From positions 494,334,320-494,398,319 of the forward strand of contig VDFB02270651.1 of the NCBI GenBank assembly GCA_007258455.2: a stretch of DNA of 64,000 nucleotides, in the 5' to 3' direction. Shown piece after piece: positions 22,507-33,511 of the stretch (positions are counted from its first letter, which is position 1; every line of letters starts with the position of its first letter). The DNA is from Sequoia sempervirens. Its lineage: Eukaryota; Streptophyta; Pinopsida; Cupressales; Cupressaceae. The notes beneath the pieces are model-generated. The model made no database searches and was not told where the DNA came from. It saw nothing but the letters and a program-made list of their open reading frames with translations. Both the position numbers and the translations under genes were made by a program.

Positions 22507-22932
22507 CTATCTTATTCTATGAAACTCACTTGGTCTGGTATCATATTGGATGGTCGGTTGTGGGATGTATTTAGGACGAATTCTCTGACTATGATTGTGA
22601 TGTTGCCTAAGAGCTCTTCTTTGAAAGTATGCTTGTGAGTCTAAGGGAGCTACGGCGTAGTCGTCTGTATAACCTCTAGAGAAATCGTGATACCTATGAA
22701 TAAAAGTTCGATGTTGGAGTAGAACTTTCCTGCTTTGATATAGAAACCTTTGTTTTCTTAGGAGTTGTTTGTAGGCAAGTGTCCTCTTTGGTTTTTGGAT
22801 TCGTTTGGCAAGAGATTTCTTGACAAACTTGGTGGATACCCAATCTCGAATCATGAGAAATCCACAAGTGTTTTGATTTTTTAGGATTTTTGTGATGATC
22901 TTATTTGAGTTTAATGATAGAAAATAGAGCAA
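22507..22932 (-). CDS. Small basic ORF in the Gypsy-A leader (141 aa)
   Basis: ATG-started frame upstream of gag on the same strand. It is Arg/Lys/Gln/Tyr-rich, with the stretches KRIQKPKRTLAYKQLLRKQR and RRALRQHHNHSQRIRPK. It has no recognised domain. Ogre-type Tat elements are known to carry an extra ORF upstream of gag, but this one is much shorter than those, and it may be a chance frame. It lies just right of the 14-unit array. Confidence 0.35.
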   Translation of the reverse strand: MLYFLSLNSNKIITKILKNQNTCGFLMIRDWVSTKFVKKSLAKRIQKPKRTLAYKQLLRKQRFLYQSRKVLLQHRTFIHRYHDFSRGYTDDYAVAPLDSQAYFQRRALRQHHNHSQRIRPKYIPQPTIQYDTRPSEFHRIR

Positions 22933-23390
22933 TCAAGAATAGAGTGGTTGTATTTAAAATCCTAGAATCTAAACAAGTAGTGTATGTTCTCAAGAATCAA
23001 TGATTCTTCTTAATTTTTACTGGTTTGATAACAAGATAAGACAATCCAAAACAGACTCACTCCTAGAGACAAAAGGTCATCGTTATATACTCGAACGGCC
23101 CACAGCTTGGAATTGCATTGACTCACATAGCCATGTCACCCCCTAGAGGGCGCCCGTGTTTTTGTCTTTTCCAGGTGCGTACTCAGAGTGACAGAAGTGG
23201 ATACCGGATCCCCTAAGCAAACAGTCCTTGGCAATTATATGGTGAGTGCTTGAGGGTAGATTCTTCCCCGCCCCTGCACCGCCGAGTATTACAATGTTCA
23301 GAAACTGACAAGCATGCTTCTAGTTCTAAGTTCTTAGATAGGGTTTCCATTCGGAGCGGCAAATGGATAAACTCCCTCGAGAGACCTCCC

Positions 23391-23409
23391 AATCTTTAAA
23401 ACAAAGATT
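23391..23409 (-). promoter_or_regulatory. Leader hairpin 1 of Gypsy-A
   Basis: Plus-strand aatctttaaaacaaagatt forms a 7-bp stem with a 5-nt loop. The homologous site in Gypsy-B (32076-32094) keeps the stem with two compensatory pair changes (T-A to C-G twice). This indicates selection on RNA structure in the element's leader. Confidence 0.6.
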
Positions 23410-23522
23410 TTGGGGATGGTTATCCTGCACACTTCTGTTGAAAGAGGGTTTCCCCAAATTCACATAAATTTTAAAGTGGGTTGGAATACCATGGCTTTTG
23501 GTTGTCCCCACTTAGGTCGTTC

Positions 23523-23552
23523 CCGTAGGGTGAGTACTTTTTCCCACTACGG
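23523..23552 (-). promoter_or_regulatory. Leader hairpin 2 of Gypsy-A (palindromic loop)
   Basis: Six-bp stem ccgtag/ctacgg closing an 18-nt loop, ggtgagtactttttccca, which contains the self-complementary AGTACT. Gypsy-B at 32228-32257 has the identical loop with stem ccttgg/ccaagg, two pairs changed in compensation. Position in the leader upstream of gag fits a packaging or dimer-initiation element; that role is inference. Confidence 0.6.
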
Positions 23553-23777
23553 CAGGCCTGTCTAAAGGTTTTAACAAAAGCATAAAATTGCATAAAGTAA
23601 ATGGTGAGTCTGGTATTCTGATGCACCTAGTTAAGGGGAGAGCATAAACCTGTCACCCAAACACAGCAAGATTTTGTTCTTTTTAAGCCCAAAAGACAAA
23701 TGATTTACTTCTAATGGAGATATTGCTCCATGACAAGCAAGATGTTCAATTTTTAAAACCTCAAAAGAAGTGTGATG

Positions 23778-23901
23778 TTTCTATCCTAGGATTGGTACAT
23801 TTTTAATCCATTTCTATTCTATGATTGGTAAATTTTATCCATTTCTATCCTAGGATTGGTAAATTTTATTGTTTCTACCCTAGGATTGGTAAATTTTAAC
23901 C
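23778..23901. repeat. Tandem repeat of four ~31-bp units
   Basis: Four units beginning tttctatcctaggattggta and ending in aatttta-type sequence, of 33, 31, 30 and 30 bases. It lies in the Gypsy-A leader between hairpin 2 and the second 21-bp array. Absent from the Gypsy-B leader as far as I can see. Confidence 0.85.
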
Positions 23902-23980
23902 AAACAAAGAAATAAATGAAATATGGCCGCAGACGCGTCGGATCCAGATGAAAGAAATGACTTTAAATGAAAAGAAGTGG

Positions 23981-24106
23981 CGCGCTGGAACAGAAACCAG
24001 GCACGCTAGAACAGTGACTGGGCGCGCTGGAACAGAAACCCGGTGCGCTGGAATAGTTACCGGGCGCGCTGGAACAAGAACCTGGCGCGCTAAAACAGAA
24101 TTCTGG
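23981..24106. repeat. 21-bp tandem array, 6 units (Gypsy-A leader)
   Basis: Six full units plus a partial seventh (to about 24120), beginning cgcgctggaacag. Clearly the same family as the 14-unit array at 22194-22487. It ends about 90 bases from the primer-binding site. Confidence 0.9.
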
Positions 24107-24194
24107 CGCCCTGTAAAAACTCTCGATCCCGCAAAAACTTTTATGCCGATTCCTGTACGACAAGATTTTCAAAAATTAGCCAAATACGGGGTAT

Positions 24195-24213
24195 GGCCCC
24201 ACGGTGGGCGCCA
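24195..24213 (-). promoter_or_regulatory. Gypsy-A primer-binding site
   Basis: Minus strand TGGCGCCCACCGTGGGGCC, three bases after the LTR end. It starts with the TGGCGCC complement of a tRNA 3' end, as in many plant gypsy elements. Which tRNA it matches was not determined. Confidence 0.75.
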
Positions 24214-24628
24214 TTTTGTAAGCTGTAGAATGGGGGAAACAAGCTAAACTATGCATCTACGCTTCTAAATAAGATAACTGTATCTAAAACTCAATGAATT
24301 TAAACTAAATTAAACTAAAAAGCTTCAAAATGTTATCCTATTGCTCTCTAACTCTAAAGACTTCTCTAATTTACTTAGCTCTCAGATTCTTAAGCTAATT
24401 AAACTATTAAGTGACACTTAGAGAATGAGAAATGAGATTATGCTACTCTATTTTAATCTAAATATGCAAACTCTATGCTAATGGAAGCCATGGCTGCAAA
24501 TGCTGAAGCTGGATGGATGCTGGATGGTTGCTGGATGATTGTTGGATGAATTGGATGCTTGAGTGCTTTGGAAACGTACAGAGTAAGATTACATTCGTTG
24601 GGATCCTTTTCTTGCAGCCTAAGAGCTG

Positions 24629-24636
24629 TATTTATA
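24629..24636 (-). promoter_or_regulatory. LTR TATA box of Gypsy-A
   Basis: TATAAATA on the minus strand in GCTATAAATACAGC, about 760 bases into the LTR. The equivalent site in Gypsy-B is at 33716-33723. Confidence 0.65.
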
Positions 24637-25130
24637 GCTTTCACGGTAGCACAATTGTACAGGAAACCGGGATGAGGGGCTGTGATTTCTTCTGGAGAAT
24701 CCAAAGGCATGGGATGAGAAGAAGGAGCTGATCATGGAGAATGGTTTCTCCCCATGAAAACACCAGGCAAGATAAGAGGGAAGGTGGGTGGAAGGTTGTT
24801 GAGAGATCTTCCTGCAGATTTTCCCTGAAGCTTTTCCGTGAATGGCAGTGCCATTAATTTGATTGGTGAGAAATAAATATTTATTGGTGAGGGAATAGTG
24901 CAAAACTTTATGCAATAAATTTAAATAATTTTAATTTATTTAAATTTAGGAAAAATGAGGAATAAATAATTTAATAAATCAAACTATAGGGTTTGGTTTT
25001 ATTAAATTAAAGGAGAGTGATAATTAAATAAAAGATTTTTGACAATATTTATTTAATTAAGAGGAAATGTGAAATTAAATAACACGAATTATTAAAATTG
25101 TGTATTCAATTTTAAGATAGAAGAAATAAT

Positions 25131-25257
25131 GATAATAATTAAATAAAATAAAGTTTTTAATTTTGTTTATTTAATTAAGAGAGAAATAATGTGATAAAAT
25201 TGATAATAATTAAATAAAACAAAGTTTTTAATTTTGTTTATTTAATTAGGAGAGAAA
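25131..25257. repeat. Direct repeat in Gypsy-A U3 (2 x 56 bp)
   Basis: Copies at 25131-25186 and 25202-25257 differ at two positions by eye. Each contains the palindromic pair taattaaataaa...tttatttaatta. Confidence 0.8.
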
Positions 25258-25394
25258 AATAGGAGAATTGATAAATGAACTTAATATAAATAAATATTTC
25301 AATTTATTTACTAAGTAGAGGAATTTAAGATTAATTAATCAAATAAGGTGTATTCGATTAATTGGATTCTCCAGACCATTTTTAGGTGTCTACA

Positions 25395-26378
25395 GTAGCC
25401 AGTTGATAGGTTGTTTGAAAGGCTATTGATAGAAGGTCGATTGACATGTTTGCAAATAATCAAGAGTTTGATTTTGCGTTTAAAGGTTTGTTGTTTTGAT
25501 TTTGATTTTGCGTTTAAAGTTTGCTTTTGTTGATTGTTGTGGTTTTTTTATGTTTGTGTTACCAAAGGGTGAGTGTGATGATTTGTTTATTATGGATGAG
25601 ATTATTGTGAATGAAAGCGAAATGGGACGGATGGATTTTTTTGGGTTTTTTGACTGTTTTTGGTGTTTTGAAATGTTTTGAGGCTATTTTTTGGGTTTTT
25701 TTTGAGATGTTCTACGAATGTTTTGATTTTCAAATTTTCCAATATTTTTGTGTTTTATGAGATTTATGAATGTTTTTGGATTTTGTGTTTTTTTGGAATG
25801 TTTTTGTGTTTTTGTGTCTCGAGGGCTGATCAAAGATTAGCCTTTCCTATGTTTAAGATCAGAGATGACTTAGTTTAGATACCATGTTTTTGATGCTTTC
25901 TATCTTTTTAACTTGTTTTGTGATTTTGATATGATTTGGATGTTTTTGGATTTTCGCATGATTTTGACGATATGGATACGTGTGATGATATCAGTGATCT
26001 GTTTGGGATTTTGTTGAAAACCAAGCTAGGGTTGATTGATCGGATCGATGGATTGATGATGATAACATTGTTGAGGATACACAACAATGCAAGGATAGTG
26101 TTAAGCAACACAAGGATTGGGAAGGATATCCCGAGATGATGATGGATTGATTGAATTTGATTGATTAGGATTGTGAAGCTTGGTTTGGAACAAAATTTGG
26201 TCTTGAATGATTTGATGTGATGTTGATGTGCAAATTAGATGAGATTGATATTAATTGTTTGGATTGATGTTCAATGAAAGATAAATATTGATAAGGAAAT
26301 CTTCTTGTCAAAATATGCCATGGGCTAGTGATTTGGATTTTGGCTCACAAATGCTTGACCAATTTGATTTCACATTTG
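25395..26378. other. T-rich stretch, no gene recognised
   Basis: Between the Gypsy-A LTR and the non-autonomous element. It contains T-rich blocks with no protein-like signal and GATTGAT-rich sequence at 26000-26250. The open frames at 25496-25878 and 25936-26139 are low-complexity and unsupported. Confidence 0.5.
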
Positions 26379-27179
26379 GGGTATGTGCAGGATCATGATG
26401 GGCCAAAAAATGGTGATATGTAAGTGATATGATGTCCCATGTGGTTGACAACTTTATTTTTACCCAAAATTGATGAAACGAAAATGGTTTTTAAAGGAGA
26501 TTCTCTGCTTCCCACCAATATAAATTATGCTTTACTTTGAATTTAATAAATTATTATTATTCATTTTCTATTTGAATTACGACTAAAGTCCTGATTGATA
26601 GGCTAATTGAAAAATATCTTTAGCTTTCAAATAGTATCACATTTTTTGAATCCAAAACATGCATCACATTCTATGCTTCACATACTATAGGATTAAAAAA
26701 AAATTGAATTTCATGAAGTTTTGACCAAGTTAAGGTGGTCGACATATGAGTTTTTATATTTTTTAAAAGTTAGAATAAAAAAATAATAATTAATTATTTA
26801 CTTGGAAATAAACTAAAAAAAAAATATGCATCACATCGGGACATGAGTCCTCTACTTATATCTAAAATATTATAAAAAAATATTACCATTTTATTGTGGT
26901 TAGGGTGGTTAGACAAACACCTACTTCATATTTTTTCACTGAAATTTAAGTACTATGCATTGAAATTTCAAATTTTCACCAAATAGATTTAAAAAAAAAA
27001 AAACTAAACCTAGTAGTTTAGAGACTACATTCAATTTTCTACAAATTCTATTATTACATATTTTTGAAATAATATAGATAATTTATTCAAATTTATACGT
27101 CAAGTTGCCTAACTCTAATTTTTCTAATTTTTTTGCCACTTAAGGGCCTGTTTTTTCCATGATGATCATACACATACCC
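26379..27179 (-). mobile_element. Non-autonomous TIR-type element, copy 2 (complete)
   Basis: About 800 bases with imperfect terminal inverted repeats of about 26 bases. The left end is GGGTATGTGCAGGATCATGA and the right end, read inward, is GGGTATGTGTATGATCATCA. There is no coding capacity. The interior is an inverted copy of 824-1465, roughly 80-85% identical by eye. Flanking bases show no clear target duplication, so the superfamily is open. Confidence 0.72.
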
Positions 27180-27823
27180 TTTGCCAATGTTCGGGTCACC
27201 ACATAAGTTGGAGGATATAGATCAATATTTATTCCTGAAGCAAGATGTAAATATTTTCCCCAGTGTCTAGCAATGTATGGAATGCCATGGGTGGATGCTT
27301 GGATAGATGGATGGATGGATGGATATGGATTATCTTGTGCTAAGATAAGGTGTTTCGATAAAGAATGCTCATCGGATAAGTCTTCATGGCTCAGATAACG
27401 TTGGATAGGATAGGATCAATGAAAATGAATCATGTCAAGATGTTTACCATAAGCAAGTGTAAAGTGTACACCAAACTTTATCAAGATCAAGATAATGTGG
27501 AAGATGGATGGAGATGGATGAAAATGGATTGGATCAATGGTTTATGAATGAATGGATTTATTATGGATAAGATGGATGGAATGTTGGATTTATTATGGAT
27601 GGGATGAGATGCTTTCACCTAAACTAGCACACATAGATGCTCAATTCTACACATGAAGCTTGTTTTCTAGGTTTTCATCATGGTACCTTTCCAAAGCACC
27701 ACCTAAGTGATTTTCACTAGAGGATGATTTTTATCTTTACTGTTTTCAATCCTTTTTTGATTTTTTTTGGATTTTCATATTTTTTTATTTTTATTTTTAT
27801 TTTCTAAAAGATTTTTAAGCTCA
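27180..27823. other. GGAT-rich spacer after Gypsy-B gag
   Basis: Contains a (GGAT)n microsatellite at 27301-27330 and degenerate atggatgg repeats to about 27600, then a pyrimidine-rich tract at 27740-27810. The expected 3' LTR of Gypsy-B could not be found here. Confidence 0.5.
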
Positions 27824-30793
27824 TGCTAAATCACCTGGTGGTGTTGATGTAGAATCTTCTATCATGATGTTCCATCGATATCCTACTTGAAGAAGCTGCT
27901 TTGCCAAGATATGTGCACTTGAATGCAATTTTTGAGATTGTTGATCTACTTTGTTGATACCGGAGTTAACTTTGTCTTTGTGTGCACATCACGATAGAGT
28001 GCCTTATAAATCCTTATGATGAAGGGTGGCTGCCAATACATGGTCAATGTGAGAATTGGATATCATGTGTGGAGGCATGGATGGAGTGTGTATAGGAATA
28101 AAAGATGGATTGGTTGACAGTTTGGAACTTGTGACTCTCCAAACTTGGGAATATGAGCAATAATGGGTGGATACAAAAGTATGCATGGAATTAGGACCAA
28201 CTGCTTGATATACTTTGTACATTGCTTGAAAATCTTGCTTTTTCCTTTGTGGACATCTTTGATGGATAATTTTCCCTTTTTTATTTTTCTCCATAGTTTC
28301 TTTGACTAATGGAGTTTGAAAGGGATAATATTCCTTTGTATTTTTTGGTATCCATGTGTATTTTGATTTTTCCATTATGCTTCCCAACTTCTTCTGCTTT
28401 GATAATTTTCTTTGTACTTTGATTCAAATCTTTCTTTTGATGTTGGTCCCAATTTTTGGATGGGATGGTGGGTGGATGAAGATTCATGACATGGCTGGTT
28501 GTAGTATTGACATTGGTTTCATTATAAGGATTCTTCATGCCCCCTACGTTGATGTTTTCTTGAGACATAGTTTCCCCCAGTATGGTGGTAGTAGCATATT
28601 TGTTGTTTGATTCTGCCTATTTTGATATGTCTTGTCCAATAAACATTCTCTGATAAATGACCACTACAGATGATGTTATTTCAATTTTTTGCTCTACTGA
28701 CTCTAGAATATCCTGTTCTGTCTGACCTATTTCCTTGAGTGGATAATGCTAGATATCTTCATACATGATGTCCTCAATCTAAATTTTGGATATATCTTAT
28801 CCTAATGTTGACAACTCAGCTTGACTATAGGAATCAATAACCTTCTCTTTTTGTGTAATAATTTTAGGAGTAAAGGAATCATGTTATGAATGAAGATCAC
28901 CTACGTGTCCATCCACAGAAAGCATCTCATGGGTAGATAGAGGAGTATGCACTATATGGATATGATCATCTTGTATAGATAGGAGAGTGTCCGTTAGATC
29001 ATTGTAGTATCTTGGAGATACAAATTATTGATCTTGATTAATTTTGGAATTGCTTTTGACATGCTTTGGATCAAGTTCTTGACATGGGTCAATTTCAAAG
29101 GATGGATTTCTTACAAAGGGTTCTTAGATGTCTTCATTAGGTATGGGAAGTGTCTCAATATCCTCTTGATCTTTGGGTGAATTTGGATCAAGTGTTGAGT
29201 TGAAGAATCCTTCAATATTTGCAATCATGAGGTCAAAGGATGTCAATATGTCTTGGAAAAGACCATTGCTAGACTTTGGTGAAAGATGTTGATCATGCTT
29301 TGGAATAAATTCTTGAGATATGTCCTATAACTCATTGGATGATGTAGAGACATTTTCAACATGATTATTGGTTGATGGATTGTCGATTATAGAATCAAAT
29401 AATGTTAACACTCCTTTGAATAGATCATTGTTGGATATTGTTGAGGGGTATTTATCATGATCAAAAAGTGACTCTTGATGTATGTTGAGTTGATCATCGA
29501 ATGAGGTAGAAACATCTTCAAGGTGCTCATTGATGGATAGGTCTTGATCATTGTTTTCAACAATTGTGGAGGAGAGATTGTCACTGCTACCGCTAGTGGT
29601 TGACTCCTGATCATTATCCCCAATAGTTATTATTTTTTGATCAATAAGGTCTTGGATGAGATTTTTTAGTTGAATACAATTCAATTTTGTGTTTCCCTTT
29701 ATTTTGTGATACTTACAAAGGTTCTTCTCATTATACCCTGGTGGTTTAACTTGGGGATCTTGATAATTCTCATAAATAGGGATTTTAATGAAATTTTCTT
29801 GTACCAATTGTTGCATGATTGATTCAATTGGTTCCCCAAGTGTGTATTTCTATTTGTTACCTTGTGAGATTTGTACTTTAAATTGACCTTGTGGTGATTG
29901 ATTTTGGAGATGTGGTGATTGATCTTCAAGATTTGGATGTTGGGTTTGTTGTTGATATTGTTGATATTGGTATTCAACCTCTTGACATTGGAGATATTGT
30001 TCTTGATGTGGTTGTGGACACAACTCAATGCTTTAATGACATGGTTTGACCAATGGAATAGTGTATTGATTTTTGGGTGGAGATTTCTCTTGGCGTAATG
30101 AATCAACTATTTTGGTAAGTGTATCAATTTGATCTCACAAAATTTGATCTTGATTTTCATCTTGACACCCTTGATATAGTTGATTTGGTTTTTGTTCAAG
30201 CAGATTTGGAATGTATACTTGTGGTGTTTGTATGGGATCATGTACAAATTTATTTTGGACAATATTCTAATTTGGGATGATGCTTAGATTTGGCATGATA
30301 GGTTGAAATTGAACATTGTTGTGGTTGGAAATCACATTACCTTGATTTAGGTAAATTTGATTTTGCATGGTGTTACCTTCACTTGGATCAATACATGGAG
30401 TCGTTAACATATTGTTTGGACTTTGAGCAAAATTGGTATGATTTGCAAACATATCCATCCCAAAGTTCCCCAAGTGTGGATTCAAAATTTCCATGTTTGG
30501 TAAAGTTGCACTTGGTATATTCACATTTGGCATGTATGGATTTGGTGGGATAATGTTATTTTGTTGAACACTCATGCATTGATTGTTTGGTTGATAGATT
30601 TGTAGGTTTGGACTTTGATTTAAATCTACCATTGGGAAAGGTGTTCAAAAATTTAGATTGGACATACTCACATTTTTGTACCATCGAGGTTTGTAGGAGA
30701 TAATGATCCCATGTATGGATTGCATAAATGTGAGTTTTGATAATCAATCGACATTGTAAAGCTTTGATAGTTTGGTTGATTTAGACCACTCAT
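27824..30793 (-). pseudogene. Gypsy-B gag-like protein, extended and decayed
   Basis: Starts at an ATG at 30793 (MSGLNQPNY), with frameshifts soon after. The N-terminal third is Asn/Gln/Pro-rich (30632-30267). The middle (29816-29325) aligns with the Gypsy-A gag C-terminus: DPQVKPPGYNEKNLCKYHK, then LIQDLIDQK, matching the Gypsy-A motif before its protease. Where Gypsy-A has protease, this frame continues as a Ser/Asp/Asn-rich sequence with stops to about 27824. No D-S/T-G motif occurs. The canonical gag core is not recognisable, so the N-terminal part may be a deletion product. Confidence 0.6.
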
Positions 30794-32075
30794 GATGTAT
30801 GAATCAAGTTTACATTCTATGTTTTTCTTGTGTTTTGACCTTGTTGACCTCTAAGGAATTTAGGACCAATGATGAGATGAAGGATGAAAGGGGTGAATGA
30901 TATGGGTGTTGAACTTTTAGGAACCTTGGAGGAAATACTAGACTTTAGGACTTTTGGATTTTTTTTATTTGGATTTGATTTGGCTTGGTTTGATTTGGAT
31001 TTGATAATGAACTCATAAACTCCAAGAGGTTGGATGTTTTCTTGAAATGAATTTGTCCACAAGGTGATAATTTAACTAAGTGTATGAGGAAGGATTCATC
31101 CACACACACTTAGCAAAACAAGGAGATTTTGATTTGATTTAAAGGATTTTCCAAAAGTCTAGTATGAATGATTTTTCCAATGGTTCAAAAGTTGTTTGTG
31201 AGATGGGATTTGATAGATGTTTGAGATGGATAAAATGATTGATTGTTTTGATCCTAAATGAACCTAAGAGAAACTTGTTTACAAGACCAAGGTTTTGAAG
31301 AACATGATTTTCCCTAAGAGTACTTCAAACCAAAAGATCAATGTTTTCTCAAAAGACCATAAGACAAAAGATAAACAAGCACATGTGTGGGGTTCAATTG
31401 ATTTCATCTTGATTAATGAATTTATTTTACCACATCCAATGTCTTGCTTAAGTTTCAAACTGAATGTCTATGTCTCAATTTCTTTTCATCCCACAAGGTC
31501 CATTATGTGGAAATCAAGAGAATCAAGGAAATAGTTCCCTAATGTTGAATTTAGTGAGAGAAAATTGAGACATAAATCCAAATACTTAGAAGCCTCTAAG
31601 GATGAAATCCCCAGGGACAAGCAGTAGCACTTGGGTTTTTCAAAGGTATTTGCTTCCTCTAAAGGGTTTGAAATTTGATGATCTTGTTGAATGTTTTTTT
31701 TCAATATTTTAGATCCAAGCAATGTGTTTAACTGACTCAAAGCTTGCACAATCCTAGGATTGAAAAGAAAATATTTGTTGAATTCCCACTTGGATAAATC
31801 TAGTTGTTCTTATCCAGAGTGGATGACTAGAAGCTTGACCACACTGGCTCCCCTCCATGACACTCACTTCTATGGGTCAGCCAAGCTTCAGTTCTCATGA
31901 ATCTCCCATTATGAACTTTTCATCTCTACAAAGAACCGCAAGTATGTGGGATGGCTCCAAAGGTCTGACCTCTTGATGCCAACAAATATTGGGATTTTGG
32001 ATTCTAAACAAAGGTTCATAGTAAGGGAGTCCAATTTAGGGGGTGCAATGATAAACTACATGTGAGAGATCTCCC

Positions 32076-32094
32076 AACCCTTGAAACAAGGGCT
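32076..32094 (-). promoter_or_regulatory. Leader hairpin 1 of Gypsy-B
   Basis: Plus-strand aacccttgaaacaagggct: a 6-bp stem cccttg/caaggg around aaa. It is the counterpart of 23391-23409 with compensatory changes. Confidence 0.6.
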
Positions 32095-32227
32095 TTACAC
32101 ATCATAAAGATACTGGGGGAGAGTTATCATGCACTTCTTCCCATTGTTTACGACTTTCATCGTAACCATAAATTTATATAGTGATTTGGAAGAGCTTGGC
32201 TTATGCTCGTTACCACTTGGGTCATTC

Positions 32228-32257
32228 CCTTGGGGTGAGTACTTTTTCCCACCAAGG
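32228..32257 (-). promoter_or_regulatory. Leader hairpin 2 of Gypsy-B (palindromic loop)
   Basis: Stem ccttgg/ccaagg around the loop ggtgagtactttttccca, which is identical to the Gypsy-A loop at 23529-23546. Confidence 0.6.
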
Positions 32258-32992
32258 AATCCCTCTAAAGGTGAACAATAGTGAGTAAGTACATTTGTAG
32301 TTTGATCAATCTTTGTTTACGTGAACAAAGAGAGAACACACATGATATACTCAACTCACACTAGCAACATTTTGTTCAATTTTAAGAATCCAAATTCAAG
32401 TGTGGAGGCAATATTTTATACAATTAATATCACCAAAAGACTTTTGATTCTCAAGATCACCGTGAAGTGCGAGAGAAGTGCATGCCCCTTTTAAATGATA
32501 TTACTTTGTAAAAGGGATTACAAAACACAAAATACACATGTTCATTTTAACCTTCAAAGCAAGAATGGATTCTTTTTAAGCATCAAGATTGAAATGTGAA
32601 ATTTTCGTGTTCAATTTTAAAACCCCAAAAAAAACTCTAGTAAGTTCCTAAAGTTCTTTTTAATCCCTTTGATTTGTTATTTTTAAGCCCAAATGAAATT
32701 TATTGAGTCCTAAAATGCTTGAAGATGAGAAATTCCTTAGAAATGGGATTATAATTGCTCCCCAATGTGTTTAAAAACACCTGATGCAATAGAATGAAGA
32801 TGCCATAAGAAGTCTTGCTTTCGTTTCCTCCTTTCCTTTTTTATCACTCCAACCTAGGAAAATTGGTTAAAACTACAAAAAAATAGAGGCCAAAAACTAG
32901 TTAGAAGTCAAAGGTGATCAAAATGAAAAAAAGCACATGTTGAAAAAACTTGAAATCTTCCTTTTACCCCACCCCAGTGGCCTAGTATGCAA

Positions 32993-33235
32993 TGGCGGTG
33001 TAGTTTGAGAGAGGTCAACGATGCTCTGGTGAAACCAACGACACTCTGTGAAGAGACAGTGACCATGATTGCGGTGCTATTTCACCAAGTGACATAGTTT
33101 GGAGTTTGAATTGGTCGGGCTGAGTGGAAATGACAGAAGCGACATAGTTTGTAATTTGATAGCGTCACTAAATGGCGCTGCTAGACTGATAGCGGCATAG
33201 TTTGACTTTGGTAGCGGTGCAGTTTCGTATAGACA
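32993..33235. repeat. Degenerate GCGGYGYAGTTTG-type array (Gypsy-B leader)
   Basis: At least six loose copies of a (g)cgg(t/c)(g/a)(t/c)agttt motif spaced roughly 20-45 bases, GC-richer than the surroundings. It lies about 260 bases from the primer-binding site, the same relative place as the second 21-bp array of Gypsy-A, but with an unrelated motif. Confidence 0.5.
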
Positions 33236-33488
33236 TAAAAACTTGAAAAACAACAATTTTTTTGTGAAAAAACATGTTAATTTTTTCAGATTCGCCCTCC
33301 TAGTGCAAAAATGTGAATGGTGATCCTAGACCCGCACAAACATAAACAACAAACACAATATTAGTCACTTATGCAAATCAAAACCATCATTTCCCATAGA
33401 ATTCATTTGAAATATCAAGAACAAGAAATAACATGAAGAACACAAATAAAAGCTATCTAATCTTGCTCAAAACAAAAAACTCTCAATC

Positions 33489-33508
33489 CCATGGGGGAAT
33501 TGGTGCTA
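33489..33508 (-). promoter_or_regulatory. Gypsy-B primer-binding site (mutated)
   Basis: Minus strand TAGCACCAATTCCCCCATGG, three bases after the LTR end. TAGCACC is two transitions away from the TGGCGCC start seen in Gypsy-A. Confidence 0.5.
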
Positions 33509-33511
33509 TTT

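Larger units (their letters stand above)
14775..25394 (-). mobile_element. Gypsy-A: Ty3/gypsy element with dual RNase H (Tat-like)
   Basis: Minus-strand order: 5' LTR (25394-24217), primer-binding site, 2.3 kb leader with three tandem arrays, two hairpins and a small ORF, gag-protease, G-patch segment, RT-RNase H, archaeal-type RNase H, integrase, then the N gap. The archaeal-type RNase H between the native RNase H and integrase is the known hallmark of the plant Tat lineage. Pol is one frame except for a single frameshift near 18280. Disabling changes are otherwise stop codons (14821, 15370, 16132, 16468, 17710, 19299). The 3' LTR is not seen. Confidence 0.9.
24217..25394 (-). repeat. Gypsy-A 5' LTR (about 1.18 kb)
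   Basis: Read on the minus strand it starts TGTAGACACC (25394) and ends CTTACA (24217) next to the primer-binding site. An alternative inner end is ATTCTACA at 24224. U3 is AT-rich with tandem palindromic blocks (24900-25370). A TATA box at 24629-24636 and a GC-richer R/U5 follow. The partner LTR is missing, so identity cannot be used for age. Confidence 0.75.

Noticed and set aside
22194..24106. 21-bp arrays as a CRISPR-like array
   Set aside because: Units are contiguous with no spacers, the host is a plant, and the arrays sit inside a gypsy leader.
25496..25878. Phe-rich ORFs
   Set aside because: Produced by T-rich sequence; no protein-like composition.
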